A stretch of 64,000 bases of DNA, taken from positions 161,600,032-161,664,031 of the forward strand of contig CM073591.1 in assembly GCA_037074705.1 (NCBI GenBank), given 5' to 3'. The stretch is from Zhengitettix transpicula. Lineage: Eukaryota; Arthropoda; Insecta; Orthoptera; Tetrigidae. Made by a program: the position numbers and the translations under genes. Under the pieces are notes generated by a model. That model worked only from the letters and a program-made list of their open reading frames with translations. It made no database searches and was not told the origin of the DNA. Below are positions 12,026 to 24,974 of the stretch, one piece after another (the first letter of the stretch is position 1; the number at the start of each line of letters is the position of its first letter).

Positions 12026-12888
12026 GTTGGCTTTAATTAAATGAAGAGATAATAAAAAATTTACAAATAATTTATTATCACTTTGTGGCTTCAAACTCAA
12101 AACAATTGCTATAAAAAATTTTATATCTCAGTGCCTTTACTGGGTTTGATAATAAACACAAAAAATGATTTAAAATCTTATTAACAAAAAAGTTCACAAT
12201 TTACCTAAACAATATGTCGATAGAATGAAAGAAATTAAATGTAAAGAGATTAACTTTGATTGAAAATTAAAAGGGAACGAAAGCTGACTTTATCCTTTAA
12301 TTAGCGTTTACAATATTATTCATAATTATGTTACTCACAAACCGTCGGTCTAGTATCAGAACAATCAATTTTATCTCGTTCGGACACTATTACACTCTTT
12401 AATTATTTAATATCAGGCCTTGGTTTTCACTGATTCTACACTTCACTTTAAAATTTGGCAAGATTGGCTGCATTCCGTTGACTGCTCCGCTCCTCAATAA
12501 TTTACCAATGTTCTCCTGGATTAATTTCTCCACGAAGATTTTGGAAAGTTCTTTTCTGACTAAAACTGCTCGTACTTTCCAATATTTACGCTGCAATACT
12601 TCCGTGAATGTTCTCTTTGTATTAATTCACAACTTTAACTAGTTATACATTAACGATGTGTAGTCTCTGCTCAAGTTTAATTACTCGTTCTGCTCCTCGT
12701 AATGTTTCTCCGCCAACTAACTGTCCTAGTGCTCTCGAGTTTGAGCGCACATTTCCATTTCGGCATTTTCTCAAAGCAACAGAGCTCGGCGCTATTTTTT
12801 CTTTGCTCGCCTTACCGCTATAATGGATTTATCAAACAATTCAAATTTTATGTCCAAACAATTATTGGCCTAATTAACTATTGCTACA
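12011..12888 (-). mobile_element. Diverged LTR of a retrotransposon (minus strand)
   Basis: The segment starts TGTAATAATCAAC next to a primer-binding-site-like sequence. Its blocks align in order with the LTR at 34,489-36,054: CTTTACTGGGTTTGATAA with CTCTACTGGGTCTGACAA, and CTGACTTTATCCTTTAATTA with CTGACTGTTATCCTTTAATA. A likely outer end is CTACA at 12,888. No gag-pol frame is found on either side, so only an LTR plus a scrap of leader remains. The right boundary is uncertain. Confidence 0.5.
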
Positions 12889-12889
12889 A

Positions 12890-13450
12890 TATATTTGCAT
12901 TTTTTCATTCTACTCTTGAGAATATTTAATCATAAATGTGTCTGCAAGAATTCTACAACGGATTAAAATGTTAACAGTATAAATTATTAGTAAAAAAACG
13001 ACTTATATGTTTATTATTTCTTCAAATGTCTATTCACGGAATGAAGACATTTTCATATCTACAAATATCATGGCAACGTTGAATTCCAAGTTGTCGTGCA
13101 GTCATCATCACAAAAATTGAGCACTCCTTTCTAATGCAACAAGCAACACACCTTCGGCATGAAGAGAATATTTGACTCTTACAGCCTATAATATCAACCT
13201 TCGTCTCTATGAGTGAAGCGTTCATTATTCAGGAACAATCTTATACAAAAATCTTTCTCTAATCATAAAGAACATCAGTAATTATAACACGATATGAAAC
13301 ATTGTGAAATATTGTTAGTCCACTCCAACTTTTTAAATCTGACTAGAACAAGTTAAATTATATATTTTTTTTATAGTTATATAAACGGATTTGCACACTA
13401 TAGTTTTTTCACATGATCAGGGAATTAATTTTGATGATTTTCTCAGCGTG
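12890..13450. other. AT-rich non-coding DNA, no gene seen
   Basis: Only short frames of at most 65 codons are present. No repeat was recognised. Confidence 0.5.
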
Positions 13451-13460
13451 TGTAAACACA

Positions 13461-13533
13461 CACAAGATCCATGCCATCGAGGGGTTCGAACTCTGGATCT
13501 CTTTGATGCGTGGCGGTTAGTTACTTTCCCAAC
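13461..13533 (-). repeat. Second-type tRNA-related SINE fragment
   Basis: The minus strand contains GAGTTCGAACCCC, a good pol III B box, between CACGCATCA-AGAG and GATGGCATGGAT. The same order occurs on the minus strand at 44,190-44,265 (CACGCATCACAGAG, GGGTTCGAATTAC, GGCATGGATG). This is a family distinct from the GGTCCGGTCGA-tailed SINE. Confidence 0.55.
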
Positions 13534-13539
13534 AAAAAT

Positions 13540-15860
13540 GCTAAACATATACTTTATATTCTTGTACTTCATTTTTTTTAGCTTGTGTTCCTACTATTTT
13601 CTGGTTAACTTTCTTTTCTGTTCAGTAAGAAGAGTGGAATAAATTGTATATATCTTCTACGTCTCTGTTACTAGTGAATCAATACTTTAGTATGACGATA
13701 GTGACCACTTGTATTCGTGCGTGTGTTTTGTAAATAAGATAGATTAATAATCTTTGCGTATTTTTTATTAGAATGTTATATTATTATAAAATAAGTGTAG
13801 AATAATTTTTATGATATGTACATAATTGTCACTAACGGAAAAAAATAAATAGCGTTCGTTTCAAACTTTGTCCATGTCTTATTCTTTTGGTACATTAACA
13901 GAAGGTTCAACATAATGCTCATATTATTCATCTTATTATCGCTTCTTCCACTTGAAACTCGTAATAATGGACGACTCCATATAAGATACGCAAGATTTGT
14001 ACGCAAATTACTGATCATTAATTTTGAAATATGAATTATCTCTGTGCAATCGGAGATTCATTGTCTGACAAAGTACAACTTGTCCGTGCCAAGCTAGTCG
14101 CTGAATGTTATTTCTCACCCAAGTGCGAAGGCTGGGGAAGAAATCACGGAAACGTCAGGCCTACCGAGACAAAAGCAGCAGAGTGAGGATTGCGATTCCA
14201 GCGCTAATGCATCTATTTTCTGTAAGGAAAGTCTCGCTGACGCTTTCCAGCCAATGCCACATTCGCATTGTTTTTACGCTGAAATAAAAAGCCTTCATCC
14301 GTCCCACGATAAATTTAACGTAACAGACTGTTGCTGCAGAAATCTCATATATATCACCGAATCATAAAATAAATTTTCAACGTAAAATAAAGAGCAGAAA
14401 CATTTTGAAGAAATAATTATTGTTAATATGCCAATGTTGAAAACTACGTTCCAACAACTTGAAGACGTTATATTACGAGATAATTTTAACATAGTTGATA
14501 TTTTATTATATTATAAGATAGTTGTCACCAACTGGATCACCCTCTAAAAAAACCAAACACGTACTTTTACTGAGTTCAGTACTTTTATGCACCCTGCAGC
14601 TGAATATTGTAGGCTTTATGAACCACCAATTAGGTTTTTACTAAAAATGTCTCACTAACCCAGCATTTTCCTGTTTTATATAATAATAAATTTCAGCTGT
14701 CATCGTTTCAGCGTTAAAAACCAAGGTTGAGCTAAGAAACTCCATGTCTTATTTTTATTTAAAACTTTAATTTAAAATAGCAATGAAAATAAGAATAAAT
14801 TAAATATATTAACTCCTTCTAATCACATTAATTATCTATATACGAAATGTACACCTAATCAATCAAATATGACCACCTTACAGAATCTATTATAATATTT
14901 ACTTCGATTAATCCTCCCTTCCTGTAACTAGTAAGATTTTTGAATACATTATATAAACACAGTTATTAGATGTTAGACCAAATATAGGTAAGTTCTCAGT
15001 AGCCTACTTCATGCCAAAGTTTCGGAGTCATTTGAAAAGTAAAATCAGATGTTTAATTCTACATGGCGCATACATAATTTACAGTGGATTTAATAATGAT
15101 TTAATTTATATAATATAATATACAAAATAACTACAGTATAAATCAATTTTGAGCGCAATTTTAACGGTATCTATAATTTTGTTAAAAATTTATATTCTGG
15201 TATATTCCATCCCTCTTTGTGCAAAAAAAATACTTATTACTCCTAGGTAAAAAATATTTAATGAATGCATATCCCAGTTGGTAATAATATTATTATAATT
15301 ACTTATTACAAATACCATAAACGAGTAAATGTATTGTCCTGAGAGAGTAAGTATATCAAACTTCTTGAATAACTCTCGGAAAAAAATTCTAGAATTATTT
15401 GACACATTATGCATTACACGTTTTTGGGCTAGCAATACTTTATTTTTAATTTCGAAGTTCCCCGAAATATAATTCCGTAAGTAATTTAAAAATAATCGTC
15501 ATTTAGTGTACGAGTAACTTCGCAGAAAACCAAAGAAACTTTGCACGTTATATTAAATTTTATTTACCGTTAGTTCGATATCGTATTGCACAAAATTTTT
15601 TATTACGTTGATTATGGTTCGTTATATGCAAAATGACAGTCTAACAAATTATTTGTTGCATACAGAAATATAATTGTATTAAATTAAACAGAAACTTTTG
15701 TGTAAAGAATGACATATGTGACAAATTAAAAAAAAAACCTGAGCCAAACGCCATAATAAAAATAAATATTCAACTCCAGATCAGTAAATGTCGTGGCGGT
15801 ATAAAAACTGTCAATTTAAAAAATATTTATTGTTTATATCGGCTAGATATTTTTGTCTGA
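13540..15860. other. AT-rich non-coding DNA, no gene seen
   Basis: No frame above 81 codons, no RNA gene and no recognised element. A balanced patch at 14,090-14,290 carries a 60-codon frame with no recognisable domain. Confidence 0.55.
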
Positions 15861-15869
15861 CGGATTGTG

Positions 15870-16320
15870 TACAAGCGTGTTGGAAGTAGCGCCATCTCTG
15901 TCGGTTTTATTGCGAACCACGTGACTCGCCATAGATCACGTGGCAGGGCGACTCCTAACTCCCATTCCTGTCCCGATTACCCGGCCATTACCAGGATGCA
16001 CTGGGGCAATACGTCACATGCCCTTCCCTCCCTTCTATTACGACATAGGGAGAGGAAGAGAAGAATAGAAACAGGGGAAGGAGAAAAAGTGATAAACTAT
16101 GCGTAGGTCCACACCCAAAAAAATGAGAGAAGAAAAAAGCGCCCAACTCGTACACACATAATGAACCGCGGTTATTTGAGCAGAAGTGCGAGGGAGAAAA
16201 AGCCTGTCTAGGGTAGTCTCGAATTAAGGGGCAAGAATTGCAGTCTGTTAGAGGGAAAAAGAGTGTAGGGGCCAAAAATATGAAGGTAAGAAATAGGCTC
16301 CAGAGTCAAGGGCATGTTTA
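15870..16320. other. GC-richer patch with a purine-rich strand and paired E-boxes
   Basis: The base composition changes sharply here. Two CACGTG E-boxes (15,918-15,923 and 15,937-15,942) lie 19 bp apart in inverted flanking context (CCACGTGAC and TCACGTGG). Downstream, 16,040-16,290 is strongly purine-rich on the plus strand. Frames of 79 (plus) and 95 (minus) codons overlap here, but they show low-complexity composition and no domain. It could be a promoter-proximal region or a fragment of an unknown repeat. Confidence 0.4.
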
Positions 16321-18350
16321 TCCACGGATTAGATGATGACTATTATAACAAACCTACGATCAAAATAAAATGCGATTTAAAACATTAAAAACGTACATGT
16401 TCTTTGTTACTCATAATACGAAGGTATTCAAAAAAGTTGTTTTCGATAGAAAATTTAACTAAAAATATAATAAAACAATTAAAAACCTGGTGAGGCCCTC
16501 ATAATGAGTGGCTGTAATTTGTATCCCAATATCACTTAATCCTCATATGGAGAGGCGACGGGAAGTTTGGTGTGTAATATTACCATAACAATTTTTTTTG
16601 TATTATGCGACACAATTTTTGTACAGTTTCGCAATGGTGCTGGAATTAAAGGTTACGCAAGCAATCACACCGTATTCGTACGGAAACATTACAAACCAGT
16701 AATGAGTTTCAAATTAATTTAATAAATAAAAAATTTCTACATAAAATGGACGACGTGAATATCATATATATTTAATCTTCTCTTTCAATTCGATGTCTTA
16801 GTTGGTACACCTCTGTATCTCCATCCTTGTTAGTTTTCTTTGATAAACTGTGCGACCGACTTACCATTTATGAACTCGTGGTTTGTTCAGGGTACACATC
16901 CAGACTTGATGATGATGCGTTTGAAAGCTGTCTAATTCCTTTAACACGTGTCTGGTTAATATTTTTCTGATCATTTCCACAACTAATTGAACTAGTCCGA
17001 TATTCCACTTGCCAATGATCCAACTACTCAGATCAATGGAGGCATTCTTGCGATTGCAGTGCAAGCTTAATGGTCGTCCAATATAAATATATTTTCAACA
17101 AATTTCCTCGTAACCATTCTTGAACAAATTAAATTTTTTATCTCTCTAGATAGTCACAATCTGTCTTCTGTCACTTTTTTTTATTCTTCACTTATCGCCT
17201 TGAGATTTCATTTATATTATTAGATATTTAGTAGAAATTTAAAAATATTTAGTAGAAATTTAAAAATTTTTAGGCCGAAAAATTGATTACGAATACTAAA
17301 ATACTAGATATAACGCTACATGAACTAGTATTTAACTAATGCAAAAACTACCATAGTTATTCTATTCTATCAGGGTTGTTTGTAGTACTGGACCAGAACA
17401 GTATTCAATAGTATACACATGAGTTGTCATACAGAAACCTAAATTGATAGAATGGTAAAATCGTTGGTCATTGCTATGAGACTGTATAATTCTGTTTCCG
17501 TAAAACATTGGTGACGTCAATTGGCCAATTCACCTGCAGCTGTCCCGATGACATTATTAGTGACTGTCAACTTCTTCCTGGCGGTTGAACCCAAGCCTCC
17601 ACGTTCCTTGAAAGTATCCTGACGTCTCGTGACTGGCTATTTAACTAATTATTTCTTTCTTTACCCTTCCTCCATCTCTGTCGTTTTCAACTTTATTGTC
17701 TTATATCATATAACGCTTTTCTTACTTACTTTATTGGGTAACACACCCCAACAGCTTGGTTATTCAATAATTTCAATTTCAGGCTTATTTTCCAGAGATA
17801 TTGACCCTACTTGTGTTTATAGGATTTTAAAGTGTACCAAACAACATTTCCAGTGGTAGTTTAACCCCTGCGACCTGGTTTAATGGTCCTCTCAATTCTT
17901 CAAACGTTTATGGAGACATTCAATTCGAAGGATATCATCCTTGGCAGCTACACTCGTTTACGCCAAGTGTGGAGGTTAAGTGAGTTTAATATTTTACAAT
18001 GTTTGTATTTATTTTGTTTAGGTAGTGTAGCATAATGGAGCGCAAAAATATGTCATGCGTTTTTGTTAAAGGAAATAAAGTTTCTAATTATCTTATTGGA
18101 GCTTTTTATTTCTAACTATAACACTAAAGTGAAACATTACTAAAAGATTACTGTTCAACATAAGGCATAAAAAGTAAATGAGGCTTGGATTATAGGTTCT
18201 TCACCTAAAAATTGACGAACGTTTATCGACGTATATATGTATTTGAACGTATATAAAAGACTCATTTAAATGGACAAATAGTAATAGTCAACAAAGATAA
18301 ATTAAAATATTTATTTATTAATTAAAATTTTATGCCCTGAGTTCTGTAAT
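16320..18350. other. AT-rich non-coding DNA, no gene seen
   Basis: It holds a two-copy tandem repeat of about 21 bp at 17,224-17,266 (ATTTAGTAGAAATTTAAAA twice). Nothing else is recognised. Confidence 0.55.

Positions 18351-18351
<1 letters not shown>

Positions 18352-18431
<80 letters not shown>
18352..18431. repeat. (CA)n(TA)n compound microsatellite
   Basis: About 17 CA repeats pass directly into about 22 TA repeats. Confidence 0.97.
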
Positions 18432-18432
<1 letters not shown>

Positions 18433-20514
18433 CCAAGGTTCCGTTGCGACATTTCCTTCAGGGTTTTAGTTATCCTACTTCGAGAAACAGAACCTTATTC
18501 CTCACATTTAACACAAATATTTACTTCCGCTCTGAGCGAGCACTGCATTGTATGGGTTCTGCGTTCAGCTGATGACGGAAGCATTCATTGTCTTGCAGAT
18601 TATGCAGTGCTTCAGCTCCTACTCTTGTCAGTAGGCTAGAGCCGCAAAAAAATATTTCAGCCGCATTTCTCAGATGTTGCGCACCCTCAGAATTTATATT
18701 TTCAGCTCTTCTCGTAAAACTCTACATTATCCTTCTTTCATCTCCCATTTTCTTCCATTCTTATTCACTTCATGATCCCGGAAGTTTAATTTTTACTCGC
18801 TGTTCTCCCACATTTGTTTTTACATCCTCTCATTATTTTTGTCTCCCATTTTTTTTCATTGGGTCCACAGAAGTATTATGATCTTACCTCTAGAATTTTT
18901 ACTTTCGTAAACACCATATTTCAACTTTCTCCATCCTCACAGATTGTTAATGCACAAATATTCTCACAAAGTTTTGAGCTGACAATATATTTCGAATTTA
19001 TTGTTGCCCAATGGTGTATTACACTGAACTTTCTACTGAACCCTGGCCATCAAAAATGACATTTTTCTCCAGCTGTTGGTGATCTCAGTTATAATTCCTT
19101 AAAAGCAAGCCACAGTCGGAATATTACATCGTGATTTCACAAGGAAATGACGTATTGTACCAGATGCATAAAAAAGTCAACCATAACTTTTTAGATAGAC
19201 AAACACACGAATAAGAATTAATTTTAAAACACATATATTGTTATTCATTCCTTACATTCTTGTAAAGCCCGTGGAATCTGTTTTCAATAATTTTTTTTTT
19301 TTAATATTTACATTTAAGCCTCTCACACCGTCTTTTAAACATCTGTAGTCTCACTTCATTGGAATTTTATTTCTCATGATTTACTTAACTCATAATAGAA
19401 AACGAAGTCAATGTTTAATAAATTTAATAAATAAAAGTAATAATGTATTAATAATGACATATACAAATATAGAGCATTTGTAAATTATTGTTTTACTAGT
19501 TAATAAATTCTTTTATCAGACTTAAAATTTATTAAACCTTTTTGAAACAAAATCTAATCGAATCGAATTGAAAATATCGAGAATGTAATTTTCTAATGAT
19601 TATTATAATGCTCGTTATTATTGTTATTAAGAAAACGAGTAATCTCTGTCCTTCTATAATGAAATACTTCATGCTGAATGTTTATTCTAAGACGATCCGC
19701 GAATAAATTTTCTTAAAACAATTTGTATGGAAGAAACTTTCATGACAACCTATGCCAATTAGTTCATCCCAACTTTCGTAATAACTATTTTATTCATTTA
19801 CAGTGTTCAAATACGATACCCTTTATTATACTAATGATCACTTGAACATTAATTTAAAATCTTTCGTTTTCATGATTAAATGCGGAGCATGTCATTGGCA
19901 AGTATCCGCAAGTCATTCACGTAAATTCTGAGTTGAAGTTTTTATCTATTAGGCAAAATTGGTCGAGAATAAACGATGGCTGAGGGAAATCCAGACGCTG
20001 ACCATGAGCTTTCATCTCGATAATTAAGAACATCCTGGAACTATACACATCAATTATTATTATTTTTAAATAAATGTATACATCTTATAATAATTAATAA
20101 ATAAAATGAATACATTTTAATGTGAGCGTTAAAGCAACGTTACAAGTTTAGTAACATTCTAGAAGAAATTTATCAGTCATTTTCTTTAGCTCCGAACCAT
20201 ATTCTAATTAATAACGAACTGTATATGTATCCTTCTTCATTTTTTTCCTGGATGTTTTTTCAGTTGTACGTAAACAGACACATACATATAAGTGCATCTG
20301 TAGTTCTGTACTTGTGAATTTAAGATTATACTTTTCCTGTGTGATATGCATATTAGTAATTTAATTAAGGTAACTGCATGTTCGAGTATTAACGCTGTAG
20401 CACCTCGTAACGCTGTTGTTATAAGGCTATTTGTTGATATTGTGTCCCACCGTGTCGTTAATGGAAGCGAGCATGCGGCATTACGAGATGTTCTGGAGGC
20501 TAATGCGCTGGCAG

Positions 20515-20575
20515 AGCGCAGTTAAGTGTCTCTCCCTGCAACCCCGCAGCAGTTTCCCAAAGTAAGTTGCCTAAG
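20515..20575 (+). repeat. Third copy of the AAGTGTCTCTCCCTGC repeat core
   Basis: The 16-nt core seen at 8,575 and, with one change, at 9,600 recurs here at about 20,524-20,541, inside a GC-richer island. Similarity outside the core is weak. Confidence 0.35.
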
Positions 20576-23500
20576 CACGGCGGACGATGTCGTGGAGAAC
20601 CGCAAAGACTTCCCAACGCACCAGATACTTTACAAATTAAAATGAGACAAAAAGCGACAAATAACCGATTGTTGTAAATGTCCATTAACTCACGCGACTA
20701 CGAAAATACTCAATTAGGAGAGTAGTTGCATAATATATGAGCGAATATTACACTGTCATTCATATCCCCATCATACGGATATGAATCTTTTATTTATAAA
20801 CCAACAAACGCGACAAGCTTTAAACAACCGCACTGCTGGATAATAAAAATGCACCCACGAAGAGCACCTCACGAAAAGTCACATTAAATCCATTATTATT
20901 CCAGTTATACCGCCAGAAAAGAAATAGAAGAATAAAAGACTAAAACAATCTCTAGAACTCTTCAAAATGTTCTTCCCTGACATATTCTGGAATCTGAAAA
21001 CTGAATTAAACTACATTTTATTGCAAAATATTAGATAATCCAGTGCTTTTAACCTACCTGTTGTTTATAAAAGGAAACATTTCCTCCAGATAGAGATACC
21101 GGAGTTGTTTTGAATCGCTTAGGATCGCCTTGTAACGATTGCGAACTCTCATGCTTATTCTTGGGATGGGTGCGGGTTTCTTTTTCTGAAGACACTTCGA
21201 AAGTTTCCTTGCCCTTTTCACCCACAGATAATTATCATTATTATAATTGCCATTCTCTGGATCGAATTTTTTTTTTCTCATAAATTTATTCAAGTTTAAC
21301 TAGTTACATTCTCCTTTGAATTGACCTACTTGTTTTTTAAATCAGCCTTGGAACACTAAAATATTTTTAACTAAATGTATAACTCTGATATTTTACGTGA
21401 TATACGAATGCATTATTTTTAGGTGTGGTTTGAGGTATATTATTCCTTCAGGATCAGTCACATCTACGCAACAGATAAGTAATGGTTTTCCTTGGTTTGG
21501 CTCTGATCGAGCCTTCTGTGATGCCATCTGAAATACCCGGCTGTATATCGAAAAATTGTTACATATTGTTTAATTTTGTAAACGCAATATTTTTAGATAG
21601 AAAGTTCATGTACAATTGTCCTATAACTCCAGTTCAGACAAAATATACTATATTAAAGGATAAGCATGTAAAAATCTGGGCGGGTCCTGGAATCCATGCC
21701 TCAATAAAGCTAATAGAACAATTTCACGCGTCACTCTTGTACGTTCGGTGGTTAGTTCATTAAATTGAAGACCAAAAAAACTAATTGAACGCCTTAATTA
21801 TTTCTCAAATATTGCTTACATAGTAAAAACTGTATTTAATGAATAAAGAATTAACTGGTAGAATCTTGAACTTTCATTCGAAAAAAGATTTACAATATTG
21901 TTGGAAAATCTATTTTTCTATCTTACAAAATTCATAATAATAATACCCTAAATTATGAAATATATGTTCTCCTATCTACATATTATGCGTTTGAGTCCAT
22001 CAACCAATTTATCAATGTATTGTTTGGTAATATAAAATGATGCAATAATGCCAATATTCCACAAAATCTGTCCGAACCATTTTATAATACTTCCCTTGCT
22101 TTCAATTCACAATTTGTTTAATCAATATGTAATATCTATAATTATTAAGTGTAGCCACCATTTATACAAATTTATAAATTTCGTAAAGATTCGATCAATA
22201 TGTGTTGTTTATAAAATTGTAAATTAAACGTAAAAATAAAATATTAATTAATGGTAAATATTATGCCTAGTGCTATATCGACGAGAATAAATGTTCTATT
22301 GGTATTACTATTTTACTAGAACACAAATCAATTTTAGATCTTCAACTTAAATGCCTACCCACATAACTAAAGGTTGTTTAGAATGATTATGCCTATTTTG
22401 TAAAAGGACCAGAGTCCTTTGACGTTGTATGGTCAGAAGCCTTCTTCCAGATTTCTTTATGTTTAATTCATATGTTAGACTTTGAAAAGAAAATTTATTT
22501 TAGATAATGAATCCAATCATTTATTTTAATTTCCGGAATCAAGGTTTCTTTTATGTGCAACATTTAAGACATGATTCTCTTTCTTATAACAGTCACCTTT
22601 AAATATTTTAAACATTCATTTTTTACTTCTTACATCATATAATATAAGATTATATATTTTATATTATGAGTGACTTTCTAAAATTTATGAACTCAGAAAC
22701 TCATAGTCTCATGAAAATGAAACCGTTCCACGGTTCCAAAATTATCCTACCAATTGTCGTTAGTAGAAAATATGAAACAAGGGAGATTTGTCGTAAATAT
22801 TTGAACGGACCAATTAAAAAAAAATTGTCTGGCAACATTATCTGCCACAATGATTTGTTTTTAAATGTGCGAATTAAATTACCGTGTTCGTTAAAAGTTA
22901 CTGTTATTTACGTATTTTGTTGACTATTAATTGATCTGATTCTTTTTCTAAATTCAGAAGAGTGAGTTAACGCGTTATTTTTATAAAAAATTTATATTTT
23001 TGTATGGTTCTATTTACTTGTTTTCAAACCGTAAACTATTTCGTTAAATACTTTAATAAATTTGTATTAAAATATTTCTTTCTTTATTTTTCGTGTCTAT
23101 GTTGACTTTCCTCTGCTACATGATCGTATTTTCATGTATTATACTTTGTCTTTCCGTGAGTCGTTAAAGCAAAAAACTAAACAGAAATTTTTCATTAATA
23201 GTGTACACAATAGCAATGTGTATTTTTATAATCCTTACGAATGTATATCAAATATTCGTTTCATGATTAGATAATTTCTTAGTGTTTTAAATGATGATAG
23301 AAAACCACACAACGTTTCTGGGATCCTTGTTGCTTTCGTCAGGTGATTAATTTTGTCTGTATTTGGCTATTTCATCTAATTATTATATTTTCTACAGACG
23401 TATTATATTCTCATTTCTTATTGTTTTACTCCTTATTGTCTATTTCCTGAAATTTTGTATGTTGTAGCTGTGTCCGTGTATACATAGCGCTACGCGTATA

Positions 23501-23716
23501 CAAATAATTCAGGGGAATTTAATTTTGTCAATGGGTTAACATTCTTTTCACTAGTATAAACTATTAAAACAGACAATATTCTTCTTACTTTACATATGCA
23601 GGCAGATGTTTTAATTAATAAATTATTTAGTCTGTAACTGTTTTATTTATAAAATACCACAGTGGGAATGGTTAATATTAATTAAATTAATTAAAATAAC
23701 TGCACACAAAAAGTTA

Positions 23717-23748
23717 GTTATCACATAATTACGTAATTAGGTGATAAC
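23717..23748. repeat. 32-bp near-perfect palindrome
   Basis: GTTATCAC--TAATTACG and its complement face each other with no loop. Only one base pair of the dyad is mismatched (A opposite G). No element ends were recognised around it. Confidence 0.85.
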
Positions 23749-24958
23749 GAAATTTTTGGGCCAATATTGTTATTTCTGTAGATAACTATGGATGTTGTGT
23801 TCGAAAAATAGAGTAATTTTAAAATATTCGCTCTGCTTTATTACATACGACCAGCCCTCCTTCATGATGTAATTAGGAGTGAAGTTATGGCAGCTATTAG
23901 GTATTAGGCACCTGCAATGTCTCAGATACTATTGCGGAGTATGACAGACATTGAGGCTGTTATCATAATTCACAACGGATTGGTACAAATTACAGCGTAA
24001 GCCTCGTAACATAGCTGCAACGTTAGTAATATGCAACATTTCAAAAAATTATAGATTTAAATTTAACGAATTTACATAATGAAATTCACAAAAGAGAGGT
24101 CGATTGGTTGTGTTTAAATACAATAATAACAAGACTTTATCATTATTATGCTGCCATCAATATCCGAATAAGATATATACAGCCATTCAATATTTGACAT
24201 AAAATAGTATTTCCTCTACGTTAATTATAAAACCTATAGACTTTCTTACGTTTGTATAATTCTTTGACAAATGGCTTGAATATTGACTCTTAATTGTGGT
24301 TACAAGATACAATTCTTCGCGTACAATTATTACAAGAGGCATTCGGACATTTAAATGAGGCGAGGTTAGTAAAATTTATGGTTTCAATGCAAATTTCTGG
24401 ATTACGGGTCAGGTAAACGTTACCGGTGTGTGTTTGTAAAAAAAAATCTATAATAGAGAGGAGAGACAGACGCAGAGAATTTCACGAAGATGAAAATACT
24501 AAAATAGAGCGGCTTTTATTTGCAAACATACTGTTAAAATATATTTACAGCATTATCAAAACCATAAGATCTGAAATGTTTGATCAATTAATTTTGTCTT
24601 AGTACGCAGATTTTAGTTGCTAGTATGTGTTGGACGAGGATTTTTATCTATCTCGAGCAGTAACTTTACAGTTTTAGCTTAATAAGCTAACGAATAGTTA
24701 TGAAAATGTATATCATATTATGAACAACTTGCAAAGAGTATAAAGATACATAGCATCTTTGTTCGGCTGTATATCCGGTCCATGCATTTAGAAATTTTGT
24801 TAATTAATACATACTGTGGCATGCAAAATAGTAGCTTTAGGATATCCTAATTTAATTACATTCCATAACAAATTATTTGAAAGCTTAAACTTTTTATAAA
24901 CCGAAGAAACCTGCAACTTGTATCGGCACAGGCGACACTTGATATCGAGACCTGGCTT

Positions 24959-24974
24959 AAGCACTTAAGTGCTT
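24959..24974. repeat. 16-bp perfect palindrome
   Basis: AAGCACTTAAGTGCTT is an exact palindrome. It may occur by chance in a window this size. Confidence 0.85.
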
